Source: Cohnella silvisoli
GTDB taxonomy: Bacteria; Bacillota; Bacilli; Paenibacillales; Paenibacillaceae
Direction: 5' to 3'
DNA: 64,000 nucleotides
NCBI RefSeq assembly: GCF_021190915.1
Contig: NZ_JAIOAP010000005.1
Coordinates: 62,001-126,000 of the forward strand
The translations under genes and the position numbers were made by a program. Below are positions 25,746 through 35,840 of this stretch, one piece after another. Each line of letters begins with the position of its first letter. Positions within the stretch are counted from its first letter, which is position 1. Under the pieces are notes generated by a model, which ran no database searches, was not told the DNA's origin, and saw only the letters and a program-made list of their open reading frames with translations.

Positions 25746-26594
25746 TTGAAAATACGCACATGCAATTCGATTACGATTAGCAAGTCGGAAGCATCACCTT
25801 TAGGAGGCATTCACACGGATCATTTCGAAATTCTATACATCACCAAAGGAAGCGCAAAATTTCAATGGGCGCATAATTGCAGTGTGGTGGAAGCGCCGGC
25901 TATTTTTTTGATTTCCCCGTCCACCCCCCATGTGTTGGAAAGCATGGGAGCTGAGATGACCTGCTGTTTCTTGGAAATAAGCGAAGTCGACGACCCTTTT
26001 TTTACGACGTATCATGTAGATCGCTGGAACTTAATGCAATCCGACAAGACAACTTCCTCACATACTCTATTAACTTCAACGATGCAGCACTCCCTCGATT
26101 TTATCTACCATCTTTTTTCTACCAGAGAGGCCAGACAGCACGAAGAACTCGAACAGGTTTGTTTGCTCGAGGTCCAGAAAATATTCAAATTAATTACCCA
26201 TATCCTTCTTTCCGCTTCAAAGCAAGGAAGTTCCGGACAAAAAAAGAAATGGAGCGCGCATGAGACCGTCGATATTCTTATCAATTATATGGAATGGAGA
26301 TATAGCGACGAGATTACGCTTGAGATGCTCTCCGACTTGGTGCACCTAAATCCTTCTTACTTAATCCGCGTATTTAAAGAGCAAACCCAGTGCACGCCGT
26401 TCGAGTATTTGCAGACGCTTCGCATGAAAGCAGCCGTAAGCTATTTGACAAGGAGCGACCTTCCTCTAAGAACAATCGTTGAAAAAACCGGTTTCAACAG
26501 CATTCACTATTTTTGTCGATTGTTCAAAAAAAAATACGGGGATAGCCCCGTACGTTGGCGTGATCAGTTACATGCCGCCGCGAATGCGGAATGA
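25746..26594 (+). CDS. AraC family transcriptional regulator
   Basis: About 282 residues. An N-terminal cupin-like sensor (LGGIHTDHFEILYITKGSAKFQW, SPSTPHVLES) is followed by a C-terminal double helix-turn-helix (ITLEMLSDLVHLNPSYLIRVFKEQ and LRTIVEKTGFNSIHYFCRLFKKKYG). I choose TTG 25746: the ribosome site GAGGTGA (25734-25740) ends five bases before it, whereas GTG 25737 lies inside that site. It is divergent from the transporter operon at 25476 and is its likely activator. Its stop (26592-26594) abuts the stop of the convergent SDR gene with no base between. Confidence 0.9.
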   Translation: MKIRTCNSITISKSEASPLGGIHTDHFEILYITKGSAKFQWAHNCSVVEAPAIFLISPSTPHVLESMGAEMTCCFLEISEVDDPFFTTYHVDRWNLMQSDKTTSSHTLLTSTMQHSLDFIYHLFSTREARQHEELEQVCLLEVQKIFKLITHILLSASKQGSSGQKKKWSAHETVDILINYMEWRYSDEITLEMLSDLVHLNPSYLIRVFKEQTQCTPFEYLQTLRMKAAVSYLTRSDLPLRTIVEKTGFNSIHYFCRLFKKKYGDSPVRWRDQLHAAANAE

Positions 26595-27251
26595 TTAATC
26601 TTCCTTAAACACGATTTCCGTTTCTTCTCTTTCCACGTAAAGCTGCCAATACTTCTCCGCGATTCGGTCCGGATCGAAGAAAGTACCCGGTTTAACGTAC
26701 CCGCCGATCGTGACCGTCCCAACGAATACGCCATGCGGCGCAAGCTCCTCGTTCAACGTGAACGCCAAGCTGCGAATGCCCGCTTTGCCGATCGACAACG
26801 ATGCTACCCGTGCCATTGGATGTAACGCAAGTCCGCCGCCTGTAAAAAGAATAGTCCCTCGCTTGCGTTCGATCATATCTGGGGCAACCTGTAAAGCGCT
26901 GGTCAGAGCCCCCGCCACGTTAAGCTTGAATTCATTCAGCAACCTGTCCTCGGTCAAAGACAATGGAGTACCCGGAATAAGGGCGGCGGCATTATAAACG
27001 AGTACATCCGGAGAACCGTGATCACGCTTAATTTGTTCAAATGCGGCCTTTAATGATGCCGTGTCGGATGCATCTGCAGTTACTCCGCGGGCGTCGATAC
27101 CTTCTGTTCTCAGCCCCGCCGCATGTTGTTCCAATGTCTCCTTGTTCCGCGACACAAGCACGACGCGAAATTCCTGAGCCCCGAACTTTTTAGCGACGCT
27201 TAGACCTACTCCAGGCCCCGCTCCTACAACAACGATCAATGGTTTGCTCAT
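26595..27251 (-). CDS. SDR-fold protein lacking the canonical catalytic tyrosine
   Basis: 218 residues of short-chain dehydrogenase fold. The cofactor loop is VVGAGPGVGLSVAKKFG (a TGxxxGxG variant) and NAA at 107-109 replaces the usual NNAG. Where the active site should show a serine and then YxxxK, this protein reads TGGGLALHPMARVASLSIGKAG: the lysine is present, but leucine occupies the tyrosine position and no serine is at the usual place. An atypical SDR branch with such motifs exists, so activity may differ rather than be lost. ATG 27251 follows AAGGAG. It stands alone between convergent AraC and a terminator; role unknown. Confidence 0.8.
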   Translation of the reverse strand: MSKPLIVVVGAGPGVGLSVAKKFGAQEFRVVLVSRNKETLEQHAAGLRTEGIDARGVTADASDTASLKAAFEQIKRDHGSPDVLVYNAAALIPGTPLSLTEDRLLNEFKLNVAGALTSALQVAPDMIERKRGTILFTGGGLALHPMARVASLSIGKAGIRSLAFTLNEELAPHGVFVGTVTIGGYVKPGTFFDPDRIAEKYWQLYVEREETEIVFKED

Positions 27252-27337
27252 TTTATCTTTGCTCCTTCCAATAAGTTCTTCAGATTGCGTTTATCTATTA
27301 TACTCTTCCCGCCACAGCCCTTTCCACGTCATAAAAT

Positions 27338-27383
27338 ACGGGTTATCCCGTAAGGTCAGGATTGACCTTACGGGATAACCCGT
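27338..27383 (-). terminator. Perfect 21-bp hairpin ending the eight-gene locus
   Basis: Bases 27338-27358 and 27363-27383 are exact reverse complements around a four-base loop. It begins 25 bases after the stop of the leftward Gfo/Idh gene, with only a weak T-run (ATTTTATG) behind it. Confidence 0.75.
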
Positions 27384-27407
27384 TGTTAATTGTATTCCAG
27401 AATAATA

Positions 27408-28463
27408 TTAACGCATGACGCTCACCCAATCACCTTTCATGGAAGCGGATAAGCGTTCCGCTGCAGCAATACGAATCGTGTCCACAATAGCAGCCGGATG
27501 TGAACGTTCCACCGGTCTATTCTCAAGCACGCATTCGGCAAAATAACGGATTTCGCGATAAAATCCCAAATCCTCGTCCAAGTCGGGCTGGAAGCCCGCG
27601 CCTTCCGCCGGGTTGTCCGTTAATACATTCCTTTCAAACACGAGATTGCCCCGTTCGAAGTTGACGCGGAATCTCATCTCGAAACCGTAATCCCCTTGCA
27701 GAGTCCAATCGTCCTGCGCGAGTATCACCTTGCCGTCCGGATATCTGTAATGCGTAGACACAATATCGAATCCGCTGCCGGGATATACGTTTTTCCCCAA
27801 ACTGGACACGCTCTCCGGCAATCCGAACAGCCAGTTAATCATATCGACATCATGAACGTGCTGATCCAGCAGGCTTCCGCCGCTTCTTTCCTCGAGCAGC
27901 ATCCAGTTGTCAGAAGACCAGACCGGCGTCGTTCCGCCCCGGAAAAAGCTGCCGGCCAGCGGTTGTCCATATCTTGAATCGGATACGCAGGTTTTCAAAT
28001 ATTCGTAAGCCGGCCAAAAACGAAGGCATTGGGCAATCATAAGCGAACGTCCATACATTTCCGATGCTTCTACCATCCGAATGGCATCCGCAGAAGATAG
28101 AGCCATCGGCTTTTCACAAAGCACGTGATTCCCTTTGCTTAACGCGCGAATGGCGACGTCCGCGTGCAAATCGGTAGGAAGCGCGATATCGACGATATCT
28201 AACTCTTCCGTTTCCAACATTTCATCTATTTCGCTATAGAGACGATAAGGTGAAAAATCAATTTTTTCGATAGATTCGTTTAGATTGCCCTCCACGAACC
28301 GGTTTTGAAATTTAAGTGTATCCTTGTCGCAAACCGCGACCAAGCGGATCGGAAATCCTTCCCGTTCCAGCCTCGCATACTGGGTTAGATGTACCCTGCC
28401 CATAAATCCGATTCCGATCAAGCCTACCTTGAGCAAACGTTGCTCCCGTACGTTGTCGCTCAT
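27408..28463 (-). CDS. Gfo/Idh/MocA family oxidoreductase
   Basis: 351 residues. The Rossmann domain has GLIGIGFMGRVH at 14-25, CEKPMALS near 115 and the second-domain motif GGSLLDQHVHDVDMINWLFG. The protein is a complete NAD(P)-dependent sugar or inositol dehydrogenase. ATG 28463 follows GGAGGAGAG. It is the last gene of the kinase/regulator/transporter/hydrolase locus, 27 bases after the secreted hydrolase gene, which suggests it oxidises a monosaccharide released by that system. Substrate not deducible. Confidence 0.92.
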   Translation of the reverse strand: MSDNVREQRLLKVGLIGIGFMGRVHLTQYARLEREGFPIRLVAVCDKDTLKFQNRFVEGNLNESIEKIDFSPYRLYSEIDEMLETEELDIVDIALPTDLHADVAIRALSKGNHVLCEKPMALSSADAIRMVEASEMYGRSLMIAQCLRFWPAYEYLKTCVSDSRYGQPLAGSFFRGGTTPVWSSDNWMLLEERSGGSLLDQHVHDVDMINWLFGLPESVSSLGKNVYPGSGFDIVSTHYRYPDGKVILAQDDWTLQGDYGFEMRFRVNFERGNLVFERNVLTDNPAEGAGFQPDLDEDLGFYREIRYFAECVLENRPVERSHPAAIVDTIRIAAAERLSASMKGDWVSVMR

Positions 28464-28490
28464 AACAACTCTCCTCCACCCGACAAGCGC

Positions 28491-31400
28491 TTAATTTACG
28501 TTAACGGTATAGACCGGCCTAATATGTCCTTGCCTTCCGGATACAACGTTGGTGATGATATCGTACTTTGGATAATAGAAATCGATGATCCCCTCGACTT
28601 TGGATAACCCGGTCGATGCGGCATAAATGGAATTCCCTCCGTTCGTGATTTGCACGGAATTCCCGCTTACGACATTCCAAGATTTTGTTACTGTCGAGAA
28701 TTGCGATTTCGGAGTGACGGTAGGCGTCTGGGTTTGACCCACGTTCATCGTAGACGCTATGCCGATTGTCATTGGATCCATTTCTACTCTGGAAACTTCC
28801 ACCAAGCAAAAGGCATATTTGTTATACTTGCTGGCTGTTATCAGCGTGATTCCGTTAGCGACGGGGGTGATCACGCCTGTCGATGAAACGGTAGCAACTG
28901 CGGGATTGGATGATAAATAGGATGCGGTGGCAGTAACGTCCGTTTCAACGATATTTTTGTCGACCGCATGCGTATTCAGGGCAAACGAACCGCTAACCGT
29001 ATCGAATCGAACGTAGCCCGCATTCGTAAACCAAACATCGCGCGGAATATTTGCGGTATCGTTTACGTTGACAGCCAGAGACGCTTCTTCGCCCATGTAT
29101 AGGACTCCGACGACAACGGCTCCGTCGTAATTGGCCGTAATGATCCCCGATGAACTTACGGAAGCAGTATCCGGGTTTCTAGACGTCCATGTTGCCGAAG
29201 AAGAGCTTATGATTGCCGTGGTTCCGTCCAAGTTCACTCTCTTCAGAACGGGAGAATACGTCGATCCTTTATTCATCGAAATATTCGGTACGGTGATCAT
29301 AATGGATTTGAACGTGTTTCCCGGAACCACTTCAACGATTTGAGTTCCCGTTAAACCAACGGAAGACGCGCGAATGGTCGTTGTCCCGACGGATACGGCA
29401 GTCACTTCTCCCGAACCGTTTACCGTCGCGATACTCGGATTGTCGCTGCTCCAAGAGATCGATTTCCCTTCCGTTACTTCGAAATTTTCCGCTGTCATAA
29501 TATCCGGATCCAGTTTTTTGGTTTGCGTCGGATACATTTTTAAGTTCGCGGTTTCTCCTTTGGCAAGATCGATGTGGTGGGCCGTGGCGGAAGGCGCGAC
29601 AGGTCTTATCATTCCCAGGCTCGCCCTTGTGCCGTAGTAGAACACATAGGTGCGCGGCAAGGAAGCGTCTACAGTTAACGAGTTCGTCGTTATCGAATAT
29701 TCGGTATCCGATATCACTTCGTATACCGTTCCGTTAATGGGGAACTTGATCACTTCCGTCGTACCCCCGCCCGGCAGCGTAACCGCAACGAACCGGTTGT
29801 CGGCACTCGCAAAATGATTATTGAAATTATAGACGTGTACGTTGGCATCGGCGGCTATCCCTCTTAACAACGCCGGGGTCAATAGGTTGATATCATCGGC
29901 AAAATAAGAGAGCCATGTCGTTTTGTTAGACTTGATTACGGTTGTTTTGCCGTTCGGAGAACTGGCTAACGTCGTATCGTTAGGATTGGCGATCGCGAAC
30001 ATATGCGGCGGGTTGCTATTGGTGAAAGAACTGAATAAATTGCTCAAAGGGGCTTCCGTTAAGTTCCCGCTTCCATCCTTGCTGGCCAATCTTAAATCCA
30101 ACCATGTAATGTCTTGCAAAGCGGTATAAGATGCGGATTTCGTTGAAATATCGATAATTCCCGGAAAGTTTATCCATACGAACGCTTTATTATCGTGCCT
30201 TAAGCTTCTGATGGCCGCTCTCTGATCGGATGTTAACGCGAAGGAATTGGCGAACACATACATCTTATAGTTGTTTGCTTTGCCTGCAACGACATCGTCC
30301 AATGAAAGAACGTCGAATGGAATTCCCATCTTGCCCATATTCGTTCGGAAAGAAATCAACTTGTTATTGATCGAAGATTCCGCCGGCGTTTGGTAGAATT
30401 GGCTCTTCTCGTCTACGACAAGCGCAACTTCCATCCAATTTTGAAACGGTTTGGAATTCGCGGCTTCGGCTAACGAATTCATCAACGCGACTTGATGGAT
30501 AAGCCCTGGAGTGTTGACGTGTCCTTGACCGGTGTTGTCGTACCACCAATGACCGAATCCTTTCGTTAATCCGGCCATGAAATCTTTCCATAATATCGCC
30601 TTGCTTTCATTTTCGTTCGTGGCGAATTTGATCGCTGCATCTATGCTTCCCGGAGGGGGCGTATTCACGTGGGTTTGCGTATCGTCTTCCCCAAGCCACA
30701 GTTTTCCATGGTTTCTCGTAGAGTCGGCGAATCCATGCCATCCGGTATATCCGTCCAATTGCCTCGTATTGTAAGTAAACGGAGATGCGAAAAAGTCTAC
30801 GTAAGGGGAATCCAACAAATAAGAGAAAGCCAAATGTCCGGAGATGTTATTGAATTGGGCATTCTCAAACGTATACCCATATGGGGCACCGCAAATTCTT
30901 TTATTATTCGTTTCATCCTTGATAGCGGAACATAAATAATTAATGCTTTTGGCTACGATAAGCGAATCGTATTCCATGAAATCGATAACCCGCTGGTTTA
31001 CCGCAGGATCGAGAAAAGGCCCGCTCGTCACTTTGGCCGGAATGACAACCGTATCGAGGGTCGCGTTTGCGTCATTCCAAGCCACTCTTAAATTCGCGTC
31101 GGTCGTATATTTTTCTTTGATTCCTGAAACCGATCTGATTGCTCAAGCTTCGATCAAAGTCCGTATTGGCGAAAATATTAGGATCCATCCATTCTCCGGT
31201 TGCCCCCGCGGTGAGCATGTAACCGATGACGCGATCCCGATATTGACTGTAGTTCATATCGCGGACGATTTGCCGTACCAGTAACCCGCCATTTTCCCTC
31301 CACTTCTCGGATCCGAACGAAACGTGGTCCAGCGCCGTAGTATCCACATTCGCATCATTAGTCGCATTGGCGGTCATCGACATTTCATACGGACTGGCCA

Positions 31401-31785
31401 CCCATATCGTCACCAAAAAGCGTGCCTTAGGATCATTCGCAATAACCTCGTCGAATAATGGCTGAAGCTTGTCCACTGAGCTGCCGACATTCGCTCTTAC
31501 TTGATAGATGTGGATACCGGCATATTTGGCATCGCCTTCAAAATTGGGATACTTCGTAATCGGAGTATTCGGAATGGCCATTTTCCATTGGGTAAACAAA
31601 ATAGCCGGAGTTTTCACGTTGTTGACATAAAGAGCCGGAATGCCGCTCGTAGAATTTACGGTAACCGAATCAAGCCTTAGTGTTGGATCGTCGAACACGT
31701 TAGCCTTTGAAGTGGGGACAAATATCGTCATAAGAAAAACGGCGGCTAACATCATGTAGCCTGCTATTTTGAATCGAAAATTCAT
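28491..31785 (-). pseudogene. Secreted GH42-like glycosidase with Ig-like (BIG2) domains, split by a frameshift
   Basis: One gene in two frames. The first frame starts at ATG 31785 (after GAGGAGG) with a signal peptide (about 1-28), then a TIM-barrel beginning with IHIYQVRA and the likely acid/base glutamate in AGATGEWMDPN (Glu198), and runs out just after FRNQ. The second frame picks up the family sequence as EKYTTDANLRVAWNDANATLDTVVIP, which continues the expected FRxxLKEKYxxxxxLxxAWN pattern, and carries on for about 860 residues: barrel remainder, a beta-galactosidase-like segment, then several BIG2-type Ig repeats (SWSSDNPSIATVNGSGEVTAVSVG is one). The shift lies between about 31085 and 31140 and is either a real mutation or a sequencing error. 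Confidence 0.8.
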
Positions 31786-31822
31786 CACAAATTCCTCCTC
31801 AAAATTGATTTTCAATGAACGT

Positions 31823-33934
31823 TCAGTCTCCGATGAGCAACATGGCAAAGGTGTCCAATCTCGGTACATTAAATTGGATATACCCTTCGCTCATCTCGAA
31901 GTGCAATGGCTTCTCTTCAGGCAGCAATACGACCCTCCCGGGGGCTTGGGTCTCCGTGCCTTCCCATTTGATCGCAACGGATAAACCCTCTACCGGAATG
32001 TTGGGAAGTTCTGACTGAAAATTGAGCATCCGCAGAGACAAGCTGCCTCCGCGATTGCGATAAAGCGCCAGTTCCACCGGCTTCGGAGCGTCGCTCTCCA
32101 ACGTAAACCGGCTTCCGCGCACCAGCCCTATCAATTGAACGAATGCTTTTTTATGATCGTCCCCCTTCATTTTTTCAAATTCTCCGGCGCAGTAGAGACT
32201 CATGCCTTTTCCATAACGGTTAAGGACAAGGGACGGCTCCTCTGTCGCTATACCCGGCGGGTTGCTTATAGCCGATGCGAAACGGTTCGGGTTCTTGGGA
32301 TTGAAATAAGGCAATGTCAGTGTCGCCAATACTTCCGAACGGCTGCCTTCATGCAATCTTACTCGCGCTTGGGAACTTGTAATCGCCACAGGATAATCGG
32401 CCGAGTGTTCCGGGAAAAATGAAGCGGCATGTTCCGTTGGCGCCATATAAGTAATCTCTTCTTCGGTTACTCCAGCATAAGAAAGACCGAATACATCGGA
32501 TAAGCCGAAGTCGGGGCGTTTGTTTCCGCTCTTATCATAGAGGGAGGTGTCGTGGCTGGCATAAATTCCCCCGCCATCGCGGACAAAGGCGCGGATAGCC
32601 TCGATTTCTTCGTCGTCCAACCTTAGCAAGTTCGGTAAAACAATGACGGAAAACCGGTTTAGCTCTTGCAAATTTTTCTTTGTAATAACACCGAATTGAA
32701 TATTGGCATCCAGCAATGATCCTGCCGCGTTCATCGCGGATCGGATAAGAGGCTTCTCAAGGGAGCCGCTCAGTACGGAATTTCCGTTGTCGCCCAGATC
32801 GATTAAGGACTCAAAATTGATATAGATGGCAACATCTCTAACCGCAACGGCATCCGAATCCAGATACGGCTCATATGCTTCTACTTCCCGGTAAATGTCG
32901 CCCATCGTTCGATAAACCTTTTCGTTCTGAGTACCTTTCGGGTCAATGGCATCGATAAAGAGGAATGCCCCGCCGTTCGTTATGGCCGAGAAGGTTTGCG
33001 CCCTTAGCATCTCTTTCGATTTGCTCGTTGTATGATCAGTTAAATCAGGACAACGGGAAGTCATAAATTCAAATGGAGAATGCTCCGACAGATGATACAA
33101 TGCCTTGCAGGTGAATGTCTGCTGAAGCGCATCCCCATAAAAATCGCCGCTGACGTAATCGCATTGCTTGAAGAAGTCATTAGTCAAGCCATTTTGCCAA
33201 CCCGTTGCCCATGAGGCGCACTGATGACCGACCGATGCGTTCGGCTTATGCCGCTTGATCGTATTTGTGATTTCCTCCGTGAATTCGGCCAACCATTTTT
33301 CTCTCGTTTGCTGGAAGCGAATCCATTGCGGATCTGACCAATCTACGACTCTTGGCAGATCGGCATCCTGCTCTTGCTTGTATCTGGCTCTGCAACCGTG
33401 GCAATAGCAGGGCGAGTAGGGCCAGTGAATCATGTCGATCCACATGCCCGCAAACTCATAATTCACAGCGAGCTCTTCAATTTGATCCAGCATAAACTTG
33501 CGATAAGGCGTATTGAAGCAACATACGCCGTACCTTCCGGGATCCCATAAATATTCGGCCGTTCCCAGCCCGTCAGACGACACGAAGCGCCAATCGGGAT
33601 GGGCATCGTAAGCCGTTTTATTCCAGAAATTCGCGTAGATGATGAAGTTGATTCCCGCTTCCTTTAATCGAACCGCAACATCGCCCACCAGATTTCTTCC
33701 ACCCAAGCCCCTGTGCATATGACTGACTTCGGTAGGCCAATTACATATGCCAAGGCAAGAGTTGGCATACACCAATGCCGTGTCCACATGCGCAATCTTC
33801 AGCAATTCAACATAGCGATCGGGATCGAACTGGCTCATGAAGGATACATCCCATTCCGGAATGTGCATATCGACGAGATTTCTGCGGTAGCTATTGCTGT
33901 ACCATGGCTTTTGCTTGTTTAATAAGGATTCCAA
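31823..33934 (-). CDS. Intracellular GHL6-type glycoside hydrolase with beta-galactosidase trimerisation-like domain
   Basis: 703 residues, no signal peptide. Residues 1-380 form a TIM barrel like the hypothetical glycosyl hydrolase 6 / alpha-L-fucosidase-like group: RNLVDMHIPEWD, a WIDM strand end with Asp167, and a C-x-C-x2-C knuckle (Cys176, Cys178, Cys181) directly after it. Residues 400-590 resemble the GATase-like trimerisation domain of GH42 enzymes (VIVLPNLLRLDDEEIEAIRAFVRDGGGIYAS). A C-terminal beta domain ends the protein. The start is TTG 33934 after GAGGAGTGA. It lies 26 bases after the permease gene and probably cleaves imported oligosaccharides. Linkage specificity is unknown. 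Confidence 0.8.
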   Translation of the reverse strand: MESLLNKQKPWYSNSYRRNLVDMHIPEWDVSFMSQFDPDRYVELLKIAHVDTALVYANSCLGICNWPTEVSHMHRGLGGRNLVGDVAVRLKEAGINFIIYANFWNKTAYDAHPDWRFVSSDGLGTAEYLWDPGRYGVCCFNTPYRKFMLDQIEELAVNYEFAGMWIDMIHWPYSPCYCHGCRARYKQEQDADLPRVVDWSDPQWIRFQQTREKWLAEFTEEITNTIKRHKPNASVGHQCASWATGWQNGLTNDFFKQCDYVSGDFYGDALQQTFTCKALYHLSEHSPFEFMTSRCPDLTDHTTSKSKEMLRAQTFSAITNGGAFLFIDAIDPKGTQNEKVYRTMGDIYREVEAYEPYLDSDAVAVRDVAIYINFESLIDLGDNGNSVLSGSLEKPLIRSAMNAAGSLLDANIQFGVITKKNLQELNRFSVIVLPNLLRLDDEEIEAIRAFVRDGGGIYASHDTSLYDKSGNKRPDFGLSDVFGLSYAGVTEEEITYMAPTEHAASFFPEHSADYPVAITSSQARVRLHEGSRSEVLATLTLPYFNPKNPNRFASAISNPPGIATEEPSLVLNRYGKGMSLYCAGEFEKMKGDDHKKAFVQLIGLVRGSRFTLESDAPKPVELALYRNRGGSLSLRMLNFQSELPNIPVEGLSVAIKWEGTETQAPGRVVLLPEEKPLHFEMSEGYIQFNVPRLDTFAMLLIGD

Positions 33935-33960
33935 GTATGATCACTCCTCTTCATCATCGG

Positions 33961-34839
33961 TCATTCTTTAACGCTTCCCAGGGTAATGCCCGTGACAAAG
34001 TACTTTTGCAGAAAAGGGTACAACAGCAATATAGGAAGCGATCCCAGAAAGATTTGGGCAGACTTAATCGTCCTGTCCGATATTAATTGCATTTTCTTAA
34101 TGTCCTGTTCGGTCATTTGCGTGAAATCCTGCTGAATAATAATCGTTTGCAAGTAGCTTTGCAGCGGATATCGATCCGGGGAATTCATAAAAACAAGCCC
34201 GTCAAACCATGCATTCCAATGACCGACAATCGTGAGCAGTGAAATCGTCGCCAAAGCAGGCAAAGAAAGCGGAACGTAGACGCGAAAGAGGGTGTTCAGA
34301 TGTCCTGCGCCATCGATGAACGCGGCTTCCTCCAAATCCCGGGGAAGTCCGCGAAAAAAATTCAGCATGAGTATAATGCTAAAGACGGGCACAGCGCCGG
34401 GTAAAACCAAAGCCCATATCGAACCCATGATCCCCGTCTCGCGAATGATCATGAAGATGGGAATCAAGCCTCCGCTAAACAAAATCGTTAGTAGGAAAAA
34501 CCAGGCGTAAAACGTCCGTGGTCTAAATCGCTCGCTCTCCTTGGACAATGGATAAGCAGTGATAACGATCAAAATCATATTGACCAGCCCGCCCAAGAGT
34601 ACCCGTTGAAAGGTTATGCCGAGAGAATTAAGGAAGCGATTTGAACTGATGACGTATTCATAAGAACTCCAGTTAAAACCTATCGGCCAAAGCTTTACGG
34701 CTCCGCCCGTCGCAGCCGCGCTTGAACTGAATGAAACGGCAAGAATATGGATCAGAGGCAAAATGCACATAATGCTTAGCAACCCAAGAATGATAAAATT
34801 AATGATCTGGAAAGCCTGCTGGGATCTTGTTGTATGCAC
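33961..34839 (-). CDS. Carbohydrate ABC transporter permease, LplC/YtcP type
   Basis: 292 residues, six membrane segments, EAA loop EEAAFIDGAGHLNTLFRVYVP. Features special to the LplC group are the N-terminal IINFIILGLLSIMCILPLIHILAVS helix and the extended NSPDRYPLQSYLQ loop. GTG 34839 follows GGAGGTG. It is the second permease, 15 bases after LplB, and takes up oligosaccharides together with the LplA-type protein at 35841. Confidence 0.92.
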   Translation of the reverse strand: MHTTRSQQAFQIINFIILGLLSIMCILPLIHILAVSFSSSAAATGGAVKLWPIGFNWSSYEYVISSNRFLNSLGITFQRVLLGGLVNMILIVITAYPLSKESERFRPRTFYAWFFLLTILFSGGLIPIFMIIRETGIMGSIWALVLPGAVPVFSIILMLNFFRGLPRDLEEAAFIDGAGHLNTLFRVYVPLSLPALATISLLTIVGHWNAWFDGLVFMNSPDRYPLQSYLQTIIIQQDFTQMTEQDIKKMQLISDRTIKSAQIFLGSLPILLLYPFLQKYFVTGITLGSVKE

Positions 34840-34854
34840 AATTCCGACACCTCC

Positions 34855-35751
34855 CTAAAAAATTCTATAATTGGCAAGTCGGTACGCCAAATAATAGGTT
34901 GAGGAGATGAGCCCCAACGAAATGACGGATTTGAATAGCCCGATCGCCGTTGCCGGACCATATTGAGCGGAAATCAAGCCCATCCGATAAACGTAGGTAT
35001 CAATGATGTCGCCGCTGTCGTACACAAGGGGACTGTATAAATTAAACACCTGCTCGAAACCGGCATTTAACACATTTCCTAAACTAAGCGTTACTAGAAC
35101 CACGATAATCGGGCGCATTCCGGGCAATGTAATATGCCAGGTTTGCCGTAGTCGCCCGGCTCCGTCCATCAGTGAAGCTTCATATAAAGCCGGATTAATA
35201 CCGGACAATGCCGCCAAATAGATAATCGTGCTGAACCCGAATTCTTTCCACACATCCGAAAACACAAGGACATAAGGAAACCAACGATTATCTCCCAGAA
35301 AATAAATCGGTTCTATGCCGAACAGCCCGAGAACCGCATTAACAATCCCGCTGGAGGGAGAGAGAATATCGATCAGCACACCGCCCAGAATGACCCAGGA
35401 CAAAAAATGGGGCAAATAAACAAGCGTCTGGACAGAACGTTTGAAAAACCTTTGCCGAACTTCATTCAGCATAAGAGACACGGTCAATGGGACGACTAAG
35501 CCGGCAATGATTTTCATGACCGATATAAATAAAGTATTTCCGAGCACTTCATAGGTATCAGACAGGCTGAGAATAAATCGGAAATGCTTCAAACCGACCC
35601 AACTCGATTCTAAGAAACCTTTGGCCGGAATAAAGTTCTGAAATGCGATGACAATACCGAACATCGGCCCGTAGCTGTAGATCAGAACGATAATGACAGC
35701 CGGCAGCAACAAAAGATGCAAGGGAATATTCGAGATGGTCGAGCGCTTCAA
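34855..35751 (-). CDS. Sugar ABC transporter permease, LplB/YteP type
   Basis: 298 residues, six membrane helices and EAA loop YEASLMDGAGRLRQTWHITLPG. The motif IVIAFQNFIPAKGFLESSWVGL after the first helix is typical of LplB/YteP proteins. The start is TTG 35751, placed nine bases after AAAGGAGG. It is separated from the binding-protein gene by a strong hairpin (35783-35827) and is followed directly by its partner. Confidence 0.92.
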   Translation of the reverse strand: MKRSTISNIPLHLLLLPAVIIVLIYSYGPMFGIVIAFQNFIPAKGFLESSWVGLKHFRFILSLSDTYEVLGNTLFISVMKIIAGLVVPLTVSLMLNEVRQRFFKRSVQTLVYLPHFLSWVILGGVLIDILSPSSGIVNAVLGLFGIEPIYFLGDNRWFPYVLVFSDVWKEFGFSTIIYLAALSGINPALYEASLMDGAGRLRQTWHITLPGMRPIIVVLVTLSLGNVLNAGFEQVFNLYSPLVYDSGDIIDTYVYRMGLISAQYGPATAIGLFKSVISLGLISSTYYLAYRLANYRIF

Positions 35752-35782
35752 ACTAGCCCCTCCTTTCCTTCGATCCTTGAAA

Positions 35783-35827
35783 AATAGGAATCACGGGACA
35801 AGCAGCTGCATCCCCGTGATTCCTATT
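35783..35827 (-). other. Strong intercistronic hairpin after the LplA-type gene
   Basis: A perfect 15-base stem (AATAGGAATCACGGG and its complement) begins 14 bases beyond the binding-protein stop and has no T-run. It is well placed to protect the binding-protein message from 3' decay and reduce read-through into the permeases. Confidence 0.7.
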
Positions 35828-35840
35828 CGTTATGAATCAC

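Noticed and set aside
28481..28494. CGACAAGCGCTTAA as a cre site before the Gfo/Idh gene
   Set aside because: It sits in a 27-base intergenic gap, partly over the ribosome-site side and the stop codon of neighbouring genes, and matches the consensus poorly.
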